28,081 bases of DNA from DATBLQ01 sp036555325. GTDB lineage: Bacteria; Pseudomonadota; Alphaproteobacteria; Rhizobiales; Aestuariivirgaceae. Made by a program: the position numbers and the translations under genes. The stretch lies in NCBI GenBank assembly GCA_036555325.1, contig DATBLQ010000001.1, positions 1 to 28,081 of the forward strand, written 5' to 3'. Positions 1-7,785 of the stretch are shown here, one piece after another; position 1 is the first letter of the stretch, and every line of letters starts with the position of its first letter. The notes under the pieces were generated by a model. The model was not told the DNA's origin, did no database searches, and saw nothing but the letters and a program-made list of their open reading frames with translations.

Positions 1-453
1 GGTCTTCTGCCGGCAACGGTGGCCGAAACCATCGCCAGACTTCAGCCTAACGCTTCTGCGGACATGATCCACGCTGCAGCGCGGAGCGCGGGCGCGCATG
101 AGGTCATCCTAACCCTACCCTCCGGTTATGAGACAGCCTTAGGCGCCGGAGGTACCCCTATTTCAGGCGGTCAGCGGCAGAGAATCGGCTTGGCGCGCGC
201 ACTGTTCGGCGATCCGGCCCTGATCATCCTCGATGAACCCGATGCCCATCTCGATCAGGCGGGGGAGCAAGCGCTGCAGCAGGCGATCACAGCAGCAAAG
301 AACAGAGGTGCCGCCATCATTCTCGTCGCCCAACGGCCGGGCACCATCATGCTGATGGATTACCTTCTGGTTCTTCAGCATGGCAAAACAACTCAGTTCG
401 GCCCGCGCGTGGACGTGCTGCGAACTGTAATGCGAAAGGAGCAAGGCACATGA
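1..453 (+). CDS. Type I secretion ABC transporter ATPase, C-terminal part (PrtD/HlyB-like)
   Basis: This is the last ~150 residues of an ABC ATPase; the reading frame is open from the first base, so the gene is cut by the window edge. The signature ISGGQRQR (about nt 160-183) and the Walker B stretch IILDEP with D-loop (about nt 223-258) are visible. The next gene is an HlyD-type adaptor that overlaps it by ATGA, which fits the inner-membrane ATPase/permease of a type I (ABC) exporter of the PrtD class, energising one-step secretion of a protein. The H-loop position, normally His in an 'AHRPS'-like motif, reads AQRPG here (Gln codon at 331-333). No Walker A or membrane domain can be seen because they lie upstream. 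The family call is firm; the exported substrate is unknown. Confidence 0.9.
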   Translation, partial: GLLPATVAETIARLQPNASADMIHAAARSAGAHEVILTLPSGYETALGAGGTPISGGQRQRIGLARALFGDPALIILDEPDAHLDQAGEQALQQAITAAKNRGAAIILVAQRPGTIMLMDYLLVLQHGKTTQFGPRVDVLRTVMRKEQGT

Positions 454-1790
454 CTGTCGAGACGCAAAGGCAGCCGGAGCATAATTCGCTCAAGAAGCAT
501 GCACGCCGCCCCAAGGTGATCGGAGCGGTGATACTGGTCGGTTTTTTCGGCACTCTGCTGCTGTGGTCGATCTTTGCGCCGCTGTCGGGCGCAGTCATAG
601 CATCAGGCTCGATTGCTCCAGAAGGATCGACGCGGGTGGTGCAGCACCTGGAGGGCGGAATTGTCGATGAAATACTGGTCAAGGAAGGAGACCATGTTTC
701 GCGTGGAACGCCGTTGGTAAGGCTGCGAGACGTTCGGGCGCGAACCCAATATGAGATCCTCAAGACCCAGGCATTCCTTCTTTCGGTTATCGAAGGGCGG
801 TTACGCGCCGAACAACGGGGGGAGGCCGAGTGGAGTCCCCTCCTCTCTTCAGAAGGAAATGCGGAGCTGCAGAAGATTCTGCGAGACCAAAAGACCCTGT
901 TCGACTTGCGCCGGCGTGGGCTTCAGGAAGAGGTGGAGCTCCTCGCCCATCGCATCAAGGATCTTGAGACAAGCAACTCAGCGCTGGCGGCGCAAAACGA
1001 AGCCGCCGAACGTCAGCGCTCCATCCTAGTGCGTGAGATATCCATGGTAGAGGGGCTTCACAAGCAGGGTCTGGAAGCACTTCCACGGCTCTACTATCTG
1101 CAGCGCACCGAAGCAGCCATCACGGAAACGATGCTCGGACGCCAAGGAAGCATGGCGCGTGCCGGCGTGCAGATTCAGTCGCTGCGCACGCAAATGCAGA
1201 ATCTAAGGACACGATACGAATCGGACGTCGAAGCAAGCCTTGAAAGCAATGTATCGCATCAGATCGAAGTAAGTCGGAAACTCCGCGAAGCGGAGGATGT
1301 GTTGTTGCGCACCATCATCTTTGCGCCTATCGACGGGATCGTGACACAGGTGCGGCACCAAACAGTTGGTGCCGTGCTGCAGCCAGGCGACCCTGTACTC
1401 CACCTGGTTCCCAACAAGGAGTCGCTTGTGGTGGAAGCACGCATACGACCAATCGATATCGAGAATGTAAGCGCCAATCAGTCAGCGCAGGTGCGCTCGC
1501 TTGCCAGTAATTACCGGAGCACCGATCCTATCGACGCGACGATCGAAACCGTTTCGGCCGACTTGTTCATCGATCCGCGCAACGGTGAGCACTACTACCT
1601 GGCGCGACTGCTGCTATCGCAGCAAAGCGGCGAAAGATGGGAGGATACCAGTCAAGCTGTTCGCAACCAACCTCGGCTGACGGCCGGCATGCCGGTGGAA
1701 GTCACCATCACCACGCGGCCGCACTCGATCATTCAATATATACTGACTCCACTGTCATCGGCATTTCGGCGTTCATTTAGGGAATCCTGA
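450..1790 (+). CDS. HlyD/PrtE-family type I secretion membrane fusion protein
   Basis: A 446-residue periplasmic adaptor, the usual length for the PrtE/HlyD family. A short basic cytoplasmic tail is followed by one membrane helix (about residues 23-45). Then comes the biotinyl-lipoyl-like half motif with VQHLEGGIVDEI and VKEGDHV (about 65-85), a long helical hairpin rich in Glu, Arg and Leu (about 105-280), the second lipoyl half (FAPIDGIV, about 290) and a beta-barrel end. It bridges the ABC ATPase upstream and an outer-membrane TolC-type channel. The start ATG overlaps the stop of the ATPase gene (ATGA at 450-453), so the two are translationally coupled. No TolC gene follows; the next gene is convergent with only 6 bases between stops. 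Confidence 0.95.
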   Translation: MTVETQRQPEHNSLKKHARRPKVIGAVILVGFFGTLLLWSIFAPLSGAVIASGSIAPEGSTRVVQHLEGGIVDEILVKEGDHVSRGTPLVRLRDVRARTQYEILKTQAFLLSVIEGRLRAEQRGEAEWSPLLSSEGNAELQKILRDQKTLFDLRRRGLQEEVELLAHRIKDLETSNSALAAQNEAAERQRSILVREISMVEGLHKQGLEALPRLYYLQRTEAAITETMLGRQGSMARAGVQIQSLRTQMQNLRTRYESDVEASLESNVSHQIEVSRKLREAEDVLLRTIIFAPIDGIVTQVRHQTVGAVLQPGDPVLHLVPNKESLVVEARIRPIDIENVSANQSAQVRSLASNYRSTDPIDATIETVSADLFIDPRNGEHYYLARLLLSQQSGERWEDTSQAVRNQPRLTAGMPVEVTITTRPHSIIQYILTPLSSAFRRSFRES

Positions 1791-1796
1791 GCTTCG

Positions 1797-2699
1797 CTAA
1801 ACGGCGCGTTTGTCGACGGTCGCAAGGAGCCGGCGCCAGAAGAACTCGGTTACCTGAGAGAATGGCATGCTTTTTTTTCGATAGATGCCATAGGGCAACT
1901 GCGGCACGGGGGGCAACTCGAGGCATTCGATTTCCGTCAGAATGCCGCTCTTCACCTTCTCCGATGCAGTTTGCCTGGGCAGCAAGGCCCAGCCATGACC
2001 TCGCTCGACCAACAACAGGATGCTTGCAAGATCATTGAGAATCCAGAACTGCGAGCTCACCGGTCTGGTGAGTTCGTCGCACGCCCCTGCCAAGGTGAGC
2101 TGCCGGTATCGGCGAAGCTCGCGGCAATTGAGCGGAAACTGTCGCACCATCGGATGGGCGGCAGCAACGACGTAGCAAAACTCGATCCATCCGATCGGCT
2201 CAGTGGTCACAGCGCTTTGCAATTCGTGTGCTGCGGGTAAGGATGCAATGGCAAGGCGATACTTGCCGCTGCGGAATTCGGTGTCAAAGGCGCACGGCGA
2301 TATTATGTCTATCGCCGGTTGGCATTGCGGATACTCACGGGTCAACTCTTCAAAGACTGGATAGACGTTATCGAGCGGGCAGTATGAGTTGGATAGTATT
2401 CGAATGCTGACGTCGGTATCGTTGGCGAGAGCTTCGGCTTTTTCCTGCAAGGCGGACAGCTTGTGCACGATCTCTTCAGCATCGTGTAACAACTCGGCCC
2501 CTGCCTTAGTAAGCGATGGCCGGTAACTTGACCTGTCAAACAGCTCGACGCCTAAATCGATTTCAAGGTTGTTGATGGCAGTGCTTACGGCACTTTGTGT
2601 TTTGCCAATCTTGCGGCCGGTTTCTGAGAAGGATCCAGTATGAGCTGCAGTGACAAAAACGAACAAGTTTCCGGGTGAAATCGGATTGAATGAAATCAT
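1797..2699 (-). CDS. LysR-family transcriptional regulator
   Basis: A 300-residue protein with the standard LysR layout: an N-terminal winged helix-turn-helix (about residues 8-66, with TGSFSETGRKIGKTQSAVS and LGVELFDR) and a C-terminal effector-binding domain of periplasmic-binding-protein fold (about 90-290). It lies on the same strand as, and downstream of, the enolase/binding-protein operon that ends at 3079, so that operon is a reasonable target, but no target site proves this. The ATG at 2699 gives the normal LysR N-terminus; its ribosome binding site is weak. A 14-base palindrome lies about 65 bases upstream (2765-2778) and may be its own operator. The inducer is unknown. Confidence 0.93.
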   Translation of the reverse strand: MISFNPISPGNLFVFVTAAHTGSFSETGRKIGKTQSAVSTAINNLEIDLGVELFDRSSYRPSLTKAGAELLHDAEEIVHKLSALQEKAEALANDTDVSIRILSNSYCPLDNVYPVFEELTREYPQCQPAIDIISPCAFDTEFRSGKYRLAIASLPAAHELQSAVTTEPIGWIEFCYVVAAAHPMVRQFPLNCRELRRYRQLTLAGACDELTRPVSSQFWILNDLASILLLVERGHGWALLPRQTASEKVKSGILTEIECLELPPVPQLPYGIYRKKSMPFSQVTEFFWRRLLATVDKRAV

Positions 2700-2764
2700 T
2701 CTCGTGCCAGAACTGAAGTAAAAGCATGCTCCTCAAATGGCCCGAGTTTACCTACTGCTGTGAG

Positions 2765-2778
2765 TTGCTTTCAAGCAA
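2765..2778. promoter_or_regulatory. Palindrome upstream of LysR gene, possible operator
   Basis: TTGCTT-TC-AAGCAA is a perfect dyad, 65-80 bases upstream of the LysR start codon. LysR proteins usually bind dyads containing T-N11-A at about this distance. Assignment as an autoregulatory site is inference. Confidence 0.35.
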
Positions 2779-3026
2779 AAACTGATCAATTTCAAGCGCA
2801 TGCACTCAAACCTGCGCGAACCGTTCAACCCCGCATAAGCTTAATCGAGGAGAAGACTGGTTCTCGCCTTGGCAGTCACCCGCTTTTCCTCAAAACCAAT
2901 GTTGGCTGTTCCAGCATAGGGTGAAAAACACCGCCCGCGTGTCGCTAGACCATTGACTGGCGGAAGAGAACAATTTCTCTCGAATTGCGGCGCAGAGAGC
3001 GCGCTTTAACAAATTATTCGATCTCT

Positions 3027-3056
3027 ATTGCCTATGACGAAATTGCCTATGACGAA
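3027..3056. repeat. Tandem direct repeat, 2 x 15 bp
   Basis: ATTGCCTATGACGAA occurs twice head to tail with no mismatch, just downstream of the stop of the substrate-binding protein gene. It is noncoding and is probably a replication-slippage duplication. Confidence 0.85.
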
Positions 3057-3078
3057 GGGCGGAGGCCTTGCTAGGCGT

Positions 3079-4299
3079 TCAATTCTCGCAATGGAATTCG
3101 GGGGCATCCAAGCCCAGTGTGTCGAGATTGTTATCTTTGTGGAGCGCGCCTTCAACGGGTGCGAGACCGACCACGGAATTGGGAGTTGCTAGCAGAATGG
3201 CCTGGCGCAACTGCCGATTCCAGGGTCTGAACGACCCGGGAAACCCCTTGTAGAGCTCGAGTGTCAAATCTGGATCGAGGAGAGCCTCGGTAAGCGGCCG
3301 CATGGTCGAATTTCGATTCCTTACGGTGGCTTCCACAACTGATCGCACGGCAACCCAAGTGGCCCAATCCGCGTCCGTCATCAGACGGCCGCTGCGTTTG
3401 GCAAACCGTCGATTAAGCTGCGGTGCGCCATGGCGTTCCCAATAAATATGCCAAGCCAAAGGAACCAGGCCCTCGCTGCCGATAACAGGGCGCGGATCCA
3501 TCGTGTTGTAGGGTACGAACGGCGCAAACTGACGCAGCGCATCGGCTACAAATACCACATCGTGGCGCACACCTGCGGTGAGCAGCCGAACGTTGTTTTG
3601 ATCCCGTTGGCGTGGATCATTGCCAAGGACAAAGCGCCGAACATCGACAACGTCCAGTCCAAATTTTTTTGCTGAAGCCTGAAAAGCTTTCGACAAAGCT
3701 GTGTCATCTGAATTTTCCCCTTCCAACAGCAAAACCCGTTTCCAGTTGCGACTGAGAAGTCCCTGCGCGAGGCCATCTGTCAGCATGTCAAGCGAGGGGA
3801 TCGTGTGAAAAAGGTTGGTGCGGCATGTGGCCTCTCTCAGCGCGATATCGGTGTGGCGAGCATTGAATAGCGGGATGGAGATCGAGGCCGCAGCGACTGC
3901 GATTTCAATAGTTTGCTGAAGCGGCAGATCAACAATCGCAGCTGCAAGCTGCTGTTCGCGGGCAAAGGAACCAAAGGCCTCGGCAATATCCTCCCCGGTT
4001 GTCACGGATCGTCGAAGCAAGACAAACTTTACGCCGATGGCCTCGCCGGTCACTATTGCGTTGTCAGTGGCGAGCTCCGCTGCGGTAACTGGCGAAATGT
4101 GCTCGACTGTGTAGAGCCCGGCATACCCTTTGTGGCCCGTGTAGAAGGGATCCTCCAGCAAATCGAAATAACCGATACGGACCTCCCGCAGCTGCGCCGC
4201 ACACGCGGCAGACTCGTGAAAGATACATAAGACTGCAAGCACGAGAATCCAAAAGCTCACTCTTCCTGTGGATTGCATGTAGGATCTTTCGGTATTCAT
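3079..4299 (-). CDS. Periplasmic substrate-binding protein of the PQQ-dependent alcohol dehydrogenase type
   Basis: A 406-residue exported protein with a signal peptide (hydrophobic core about residues 14-32, ending AACAA). The C-terminal third carries segments I recognise from the family named 'ABC transporter substrate-binding protein, PQQ-dependent alcohol dehydrogenase system': LAWHIYWERHGAPQLNRRF, SFRPWNRQLRQ and a Leu-Asp-Thr-Leu-Gly ending. The fold is type 1 periplasmic binding protein (leucine/branched-chain receptor-like). In other genomes the family accompanies PQQ-dependent methanol/ethanol oxidation genes and its own ABC permease and ATPase. None of these is present here, so it is an orphan. 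Its ATG overlaps the stop of the upstream enolase gene (ATGA), placing it last in a three-gene operon. The ligand is unknown. Confidence 0.85.
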   Translation of the reverse strand: MNTERSYMQSTGRVSFWILVLAVLCIFHESAACAAQLREVRIGYFDLLEDPFYTGHKGYAGLYTVEHISPVTAAELATDNAIVTGEAIGVKFVLLRRSVTTGEDIAEAFGSFAREQQLAAAIVDLPLQQTIEIAVAAASISIPLFNARHTDIALREATCRTNLFHTIPSLDMLTDGLAQGLLSRNWKRVLLLEGENSDDTALSKAFQASAKKFGLDVVDVRRFVLGNDPRQRDQNNVRLLTAGVRHDVVFVADALRQFAPFVPYNTMDPRPVIGSEGLVPLAWHIYWERHGAPQLNRRFAKRSGRLMTDADWATWVAVRSVVEATVRNRNSTMRPLTEALLDPDLTLELYKGFPGSFRPWNRQLRQAILLATPNSVVGLAPVEGALHKDNNLDTLGLDAPEFHCEN

Positions 4300-5423
4300 A
4301 GCTTGCGATGAGCTTTAGCCGCGCGTGCGACTGCGTCTCTGTCAAGCTCGAAGCCGAGACCGGGAAGATTGGAGACGGGCAGCGCGCCGTCCTGTGGGAT
4401 CAGAGAGGGGCTCCGGACGATGTCCTCCGCGAGAAGCTGCTGCATGATCTGGTTGCCGTCGTCCATATTGTCGAGTGCCGCAGCAACCTGATTGGAGGCG
4501 CAGGTTGTAATTCCCGTTTCGAAGACCCCGTGCAGACATATATTCGTGTTAGCAGCCGCGGCCACGGCTGCGGCCTTATAGAAGCGTGTCACCCCGCAAG
4601 TTTCGTGCAGCCCCAGGACTATAATGTCCGCAGCTCGGTTGCGGCACAACTCAAAGATCTCTTCCGCCGAATAGGCCGATTGATCGGCGGCAATCGGAAT
4701 ATTCGTCACCGCGCGCAACCGCGAGAGGCCCTCGGAGCCCGTCCGGCCCGGTATGGGTTGCTCGATGAATTCGGGATTGTAGGGTTTCAGCGCTTCGAAC
4801 ATGCGCCGCGCGGTAAGCATGTCCCAGACTTCGTTGGCATCCAACCTCAAACGCACATCATTGCCGACCGTTTTTCGCACCTCGGCGCAAATGGCGATGT
4901 CCAATTCGGCACCGCGGCCAACCTTAGCATAGAGAACCTTAAAGCCTGCTCTCACCAGCTCTTTCGCGTGCGCCGCAAGCTCAGGGGGAGTATCACCCTG
5001 AAGAAAGCCAAAATATTCGACCTTATCACGCACGGGGCCGCCGAGAAGTTTGTGGATCGGTAACTTCGCCGCCTTGCCGACGGCGTCCCACAGCGCAAGC
5101 TCGATGCCTGCCAGCGCTTGCGCGAAATAGCGCGGTGCACTGCCGGTTCCCTTCGAGTTGAAACCGGATCGATAGTAGTCCGCGATAATCCGATTGCCGG
5201 AATGTGCAGGCTGGCCAATGAAATGCGGGATCGCATCTTCGATGATCGACAGAACGGGAGCAATCGCCGGGCTTGCCACCGACTCGCCGATCCCGCTAAT
5301 GCCGGCATCCGTCTCGATTTCTATGAGAATGACTGGTGCGCCATAGTTTACACCCTGACTCCAGTGATAGGCTTGCTTGAAGGCACAAAAGAGAGGAGTG
5401 GTCTCGATGGCCGTGATCTTCAT
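4296..5423 (-). CDS. Enolase-superfamily enzyme (mandelate racemase/muconate lactonizing type), second in operon
   Basis: A 375-residue enzyme with the N-terminal capping domain (about residues 1-125) and a TIM-like barrel. Likely catalytic positions: Lys167 (YAKVG), metal ligands Asp195 (RLDANE), Glu221 (FIEQP) and Asp247 (AADQS), and general base candidate His288 (CLHG). The superfamily abstracts a proton alpha to a carboxylate with Mg2+ help, giving racemisation, epimerisation or dehydration of hydroxy or sugar acids. The exact reaction cannot be read from sequence. It overlaps the neighbouring genes on both sides by 4 bases (ATGA), so all three are translated as a coupled unit. It is a distinct paralogue of the upstream gene product, not a recent copy. 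Confidence 0.92.
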   Translation of the reverse strand: MKITAIETTPLFCAFKQAYHWSQGVNYGAPVILIEIETDAGISGIGESVASPAIAPVLSIIEDAIPHFIGQPAHSGNRIIADYYRSGFNSKGTGSAPRYFAQALAGIELALWDAVGKAAKLPIHKLLGGPVRDKVEYFGFLQGDTPPELAAHAKELVRAGFKVLYAKVGRGAELDIAICAEVRKTVGNDVRLRLDANEVWDMLTARRMFEALKPYNPEFIEQPIPGRTGSEGLSRLRAVTNIPIAADQSAYSAEEIFELCRNRAADIIVLGLHETCGVTRFYKAAAVAAAANTNICLHGVFETGITTCASNQVAAALDNMDDGNQIMQQLLAEDIVRSPSLIPQDGALPVSNLPGLGFELDRDAVARAAKAHRKL

Positions 5424-6586
5424 CGATTAGTCTCTGGTGTCGCGACTTTGCCGGAGTAGGTCGGAAACTCGCCGTGCTTTTTGTAACTTTCGTGAAAACG
5501 CATGAGCTTGTCTTCATCGACATCAACGCCGAGGCCCGGTCGCTCGATGCGTCCCCAGGAGGGACCATCGATGATCGGGATAGCCTCGGTCAGAATGTCG
5601 TCTTCCATGATCTGAGCCGTCTGCTGGCTGCCGAGTGCCGCATTGGGTGCAGCCAGCATCACATGCTGTCCCGCGGCAGCGGTGAGGCCCAATTCGCCGT
5701 GGGTGTGCTTCACCACCTGCCAACCCTCCATATGGCTTATTTGATTGAGCGCGTGCCAGCGGCCGGCGGAACCCACCCAATAGGAACTGTAGCACAGATA
5801 GTCGCCGCAGCGGCTCTTGATTAGCCGATAGGCATCAGCCTCACGCCACAATCCTTCGTTCACGCATATTGGAACATCAATGCGGCTTTTGAGCTCGAGA
5901 TAGTTTTCGACCGGATCAATGGGAACTGGCGCTTCGACAAAGTCGAGATCGTAACGATCATGCCAGCGTTTGAGGAGTCGCACTGCCTGCGGCCTGGTCC
6001 AAGCCTGATTTACGTCGATCCTGATTTTGCAATGCGGGCGGATGGCGGCGCGTAGTGCTTCGAGCATGCTCTCTTCTTTGCGCTCATCGACACCTACTTT
6101 GATGTAGTAGGCCCGATAGCCGCGCTTGACACCATCACTCGCCTGCCGAGCTATCTCCTGGGGAGCGCCCCATTCCATATAATAGTAGTAATCGACGACA
6201 TCGCGCATCGCGCCGCCCAGCATTCGATAGAGAGGCTGACCGCACTCCTTGCCGCACAAATCCCACAAGGCCATGTCGATCCCGGCGAAGGCGAAGTTAC
6301 CGGTCATCGGCTGGAAGGCCCACACCGCGTAGAGGCCAAGGTCGCGGTGCATGGCTTCCTTGTCCCAAGGACTGCGACCGACGATGAGCGGTGCCATACT
6401 ATTTACCGCGCTCTCGATCCCGGCCGTGTCGGCCGCGCGGGTGCATTCGCCCCAGCCCACGAGGCCGTTGTCGGCGGTAACCTTGACAATAACGTCGGTG
6501 ACGCCGCCACGGTTGATGATGGAACTCGACTCGATCCGCTTGTAGGGAACCCGAACAGTGATGGCTTCTACCTTGCGGACCTTCAT
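5420..6586 (-). CDS. Enolase-superfamily enzyme (mandelate racemase/muconate lactonizing type), first in operon
   Basis: A 388-residue enzyme. I chose the ATG at 6586 because AAGGAGAT lies 6-7 bases upstream and MKVRKVEAITVRVPYKR is the normal family N-terminus; the open frame runs on to 6787, but those 67 residues look non-coding. Likely active-site residues: Lys163 (YIKVG), Asp191 (RIDVNQ), Glu218 (FVEAP), Glu244 (CVNEG), and His294 or His296 (KHTHGE). The Asp that partners the base His in mandelate racemase seems to be replaced in the SSYWVGS stretch, so a dehydratase or other beta-elimination chemistry is at least as likely as racemisation (inference). Two enolase-type enzymes in series suggest two steps on one hydroxy-acid or sugar-acid substrate. 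Confidence 0.92.
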   Translation of the reverse strand: MKVRKVEAITVRVPYKRIESSSIINRGGVTDVIVKVTADNGLVGWGECTRAADTAGIESAVNSMAPLIVGRSPWDKEAMHRDLGLYAVWAFQPMTGNFAFAGIDMALWDLCGKECGQPLYRMLGGAMRDVVDYYYYMEWGAPQEIARQASDGVKRGYRAYYIKVGVDERKEESMLEALRAAIRPHCKIRIDVNQAWTRPQAVRLLKRWHDRYDLDFVEAPVPIDPVENYLELKSRIDVPICVNEGLWREADAYRLIKSRCGDYLCYSSYWVGSAGRWHALNQISHMEGWQVVKHTHGELGLTAAAGQHVMLAAPNAALGSQQTAQIMEDDILTEAIPIIDGPSWGRIERPGLGVDVDEDKLMRFHESYKKHGEFPTYSGKVATPETNR

Positions 6587-6798
6587 TCGCGGATCTCCTT
6601 TTGCGGCGAGATATTGAGCCTGCGCTCCTTTTCGGGCGCCGGCACTTCTACCGCGCCGAGATAGCTGCGCCTTATATAGAACGGGAGTGGACCGGTGACG
6701 AAACGGAATTTGGACGTCCCTTCTCCTTATTCTTGCAAAGGATAGCGGAGGATCGCCTATAATCGCCCCTAATTTGCGGAACACCACTGGGAGCCGGT

Positions 6799-7773
6799 AT
6801 GAGAAAGCATATTCCGTTCACGTTCCTATTGTTGAGCCTCGCGCTGTATGCCGGTTTCGTCTTCGCAAGGCAGAGCGATACTTCCTTCGAACAGGCCATC
6901 GTGACGGCTGAAATGAAAGAGGCTGGCCCGCAATATGAGGCGGCCCTGGCTCAGTACCCTGCAGCATCACTCAGGGCGTATGCGCTGTATGGGCATACGG
7001 CTGAACTACGTGAGGTGTTTCAAAAATATGGACACAACCAAATCGTGCCTATCATCCAGAAATGCCTTGAGGAAGGAGATACGCTTCTAGAGTTAGGAGC
7101 CCAATTCGATCAGTTGATGCGCACTCCACTAAACAAGAGAATTGAAATCGCGGAGGTTCAGCCGGTGGAGTGTGGATGGAGAGCAATTCTCCTCACCCTT
7201 GTCGCTGGAAATAGTTTTCTTGGACAATACGTCATAGATACCAACGGCAAAGCGCATGTGTTGCCGGGCAGTTCGGTGCTTGCTCTCATGAAGCGCCTCA
7301 CGACAAGCGGACTTCAAGGACTTGAAAGAAAACTGGTTCTTCGGGAAAGTCCAACTCTTACGGAATGGGGGTTGGGAGCCCTTGACGTGGCTGTCATCGG
7401 GCTGGGCGGCAAGGCCGTAGCTACAGCTGCGAGGCGAGGCATTACAGGAGTGGCGCAACCATCGCTTCGCCACGAACTAACCACCGTGCGGGCGGGCATG
7501 TCGGGCTTCGCCAGTGCCTACGCTCCGCGAATCGTCAAATATGCCACCGTCGGTGGCGTTGCCTACCTAGCGTTATACCACCCTCAGGTGATCACCGGCG
7601 CAGCAGGAGTGATTGCCGACACGCTTGGCGTTTCATCACTGTTGGTGCAAACACTGGTGTGGGGGATGATTCTTTTTATTCCGCTATGGATCGCAGCGAC
7701 GCTCTCGCGCTTCGTACGGTCTATATTCAGACTTTTCATCTTGCCGAAAGCTCAAGTTTTTTCCACTGCATAG
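6799..7773 (+). CDS. Conserved-looking membrane protein of unknown function
   Basis: I do not recognise this 324-residue protein. It has an N-terminal signal sequence or anchor (about residues 5-22), a soluble, mostly helical region (about 25-190) and a Gly/Ala-rich hydrophobic patch (about 191-211). Two probable membrane helices lie near the C-terminus (about 246-260 and 281-303), followed by a basic tail. The ATG at 6799 has GGGAG about 7 bases upstream. It is transcribed divergently from the enolase operon, with 212 bases between start codons, and ends 12 bases from the convergent cyclase gene. Two Cys (about 89 and 125) lie in the soluble part. The extended region between the membrane segments suggests a periplasmic-facing domain, but no function follows. 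Confidence 0.8.
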   Translation: MRKHIPFTFLLLSLALYAGFVFARQSDTSFEQAIVTAEMKEAGPQYEAALAQYPAASLRAYALYGHTAELREVFQKYGHNQIVPIIQKCLEEGDTLLELGAQFDQLMRTPLNKRIEIAEVQPVECGWRAILLTLVAGNSFLGQYVIDTNGKAHVLPGSSVLALMKRLTTSGLQGLERKLVLRESPTLTEWGLGALDVAVIGLGGKAVATAARRGITGVAQPSLRHELTTVRAGMSGFASAYAPRIVKYATVGGVAYLALYHPQVITGAAGVIADTLGVSSLLVQTLVWGMILFIPLWIAATLSRFVRSIFRLFILPKAQVFSTA

Positions 7774-7785
7774 CGCAGGTGGGGT

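Larger units (their letters stand above)
2700..3078. other. Intergenic region upstream of the LysR gene
   Basis: No convincing gene on either strand in these 379 bases. It must hold the LysR promoter (reading leftward) and the 3' end of the operon that stops at 3079. Visible structure: a TTGCTT-TC-AAGCAA palindrome (2765-2778) and a tandem 15-base repeat (3027-3056). I see no strong rho-independent terminator. Confidence 0.6.

Noticed and set aside
4308..5063. 251-codon open frame on the plus strand
   Set aside because: It lies fully opposite the enolase-type gene, has no family features, and follows from codon bias of the true gene.
5420..6787. Long version of the first enolase gene starting at 6787
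   Set aside because: The 67 extra residues are unlike the family, and ATG 6586 has a strong AAGGAGAT at the right distance.
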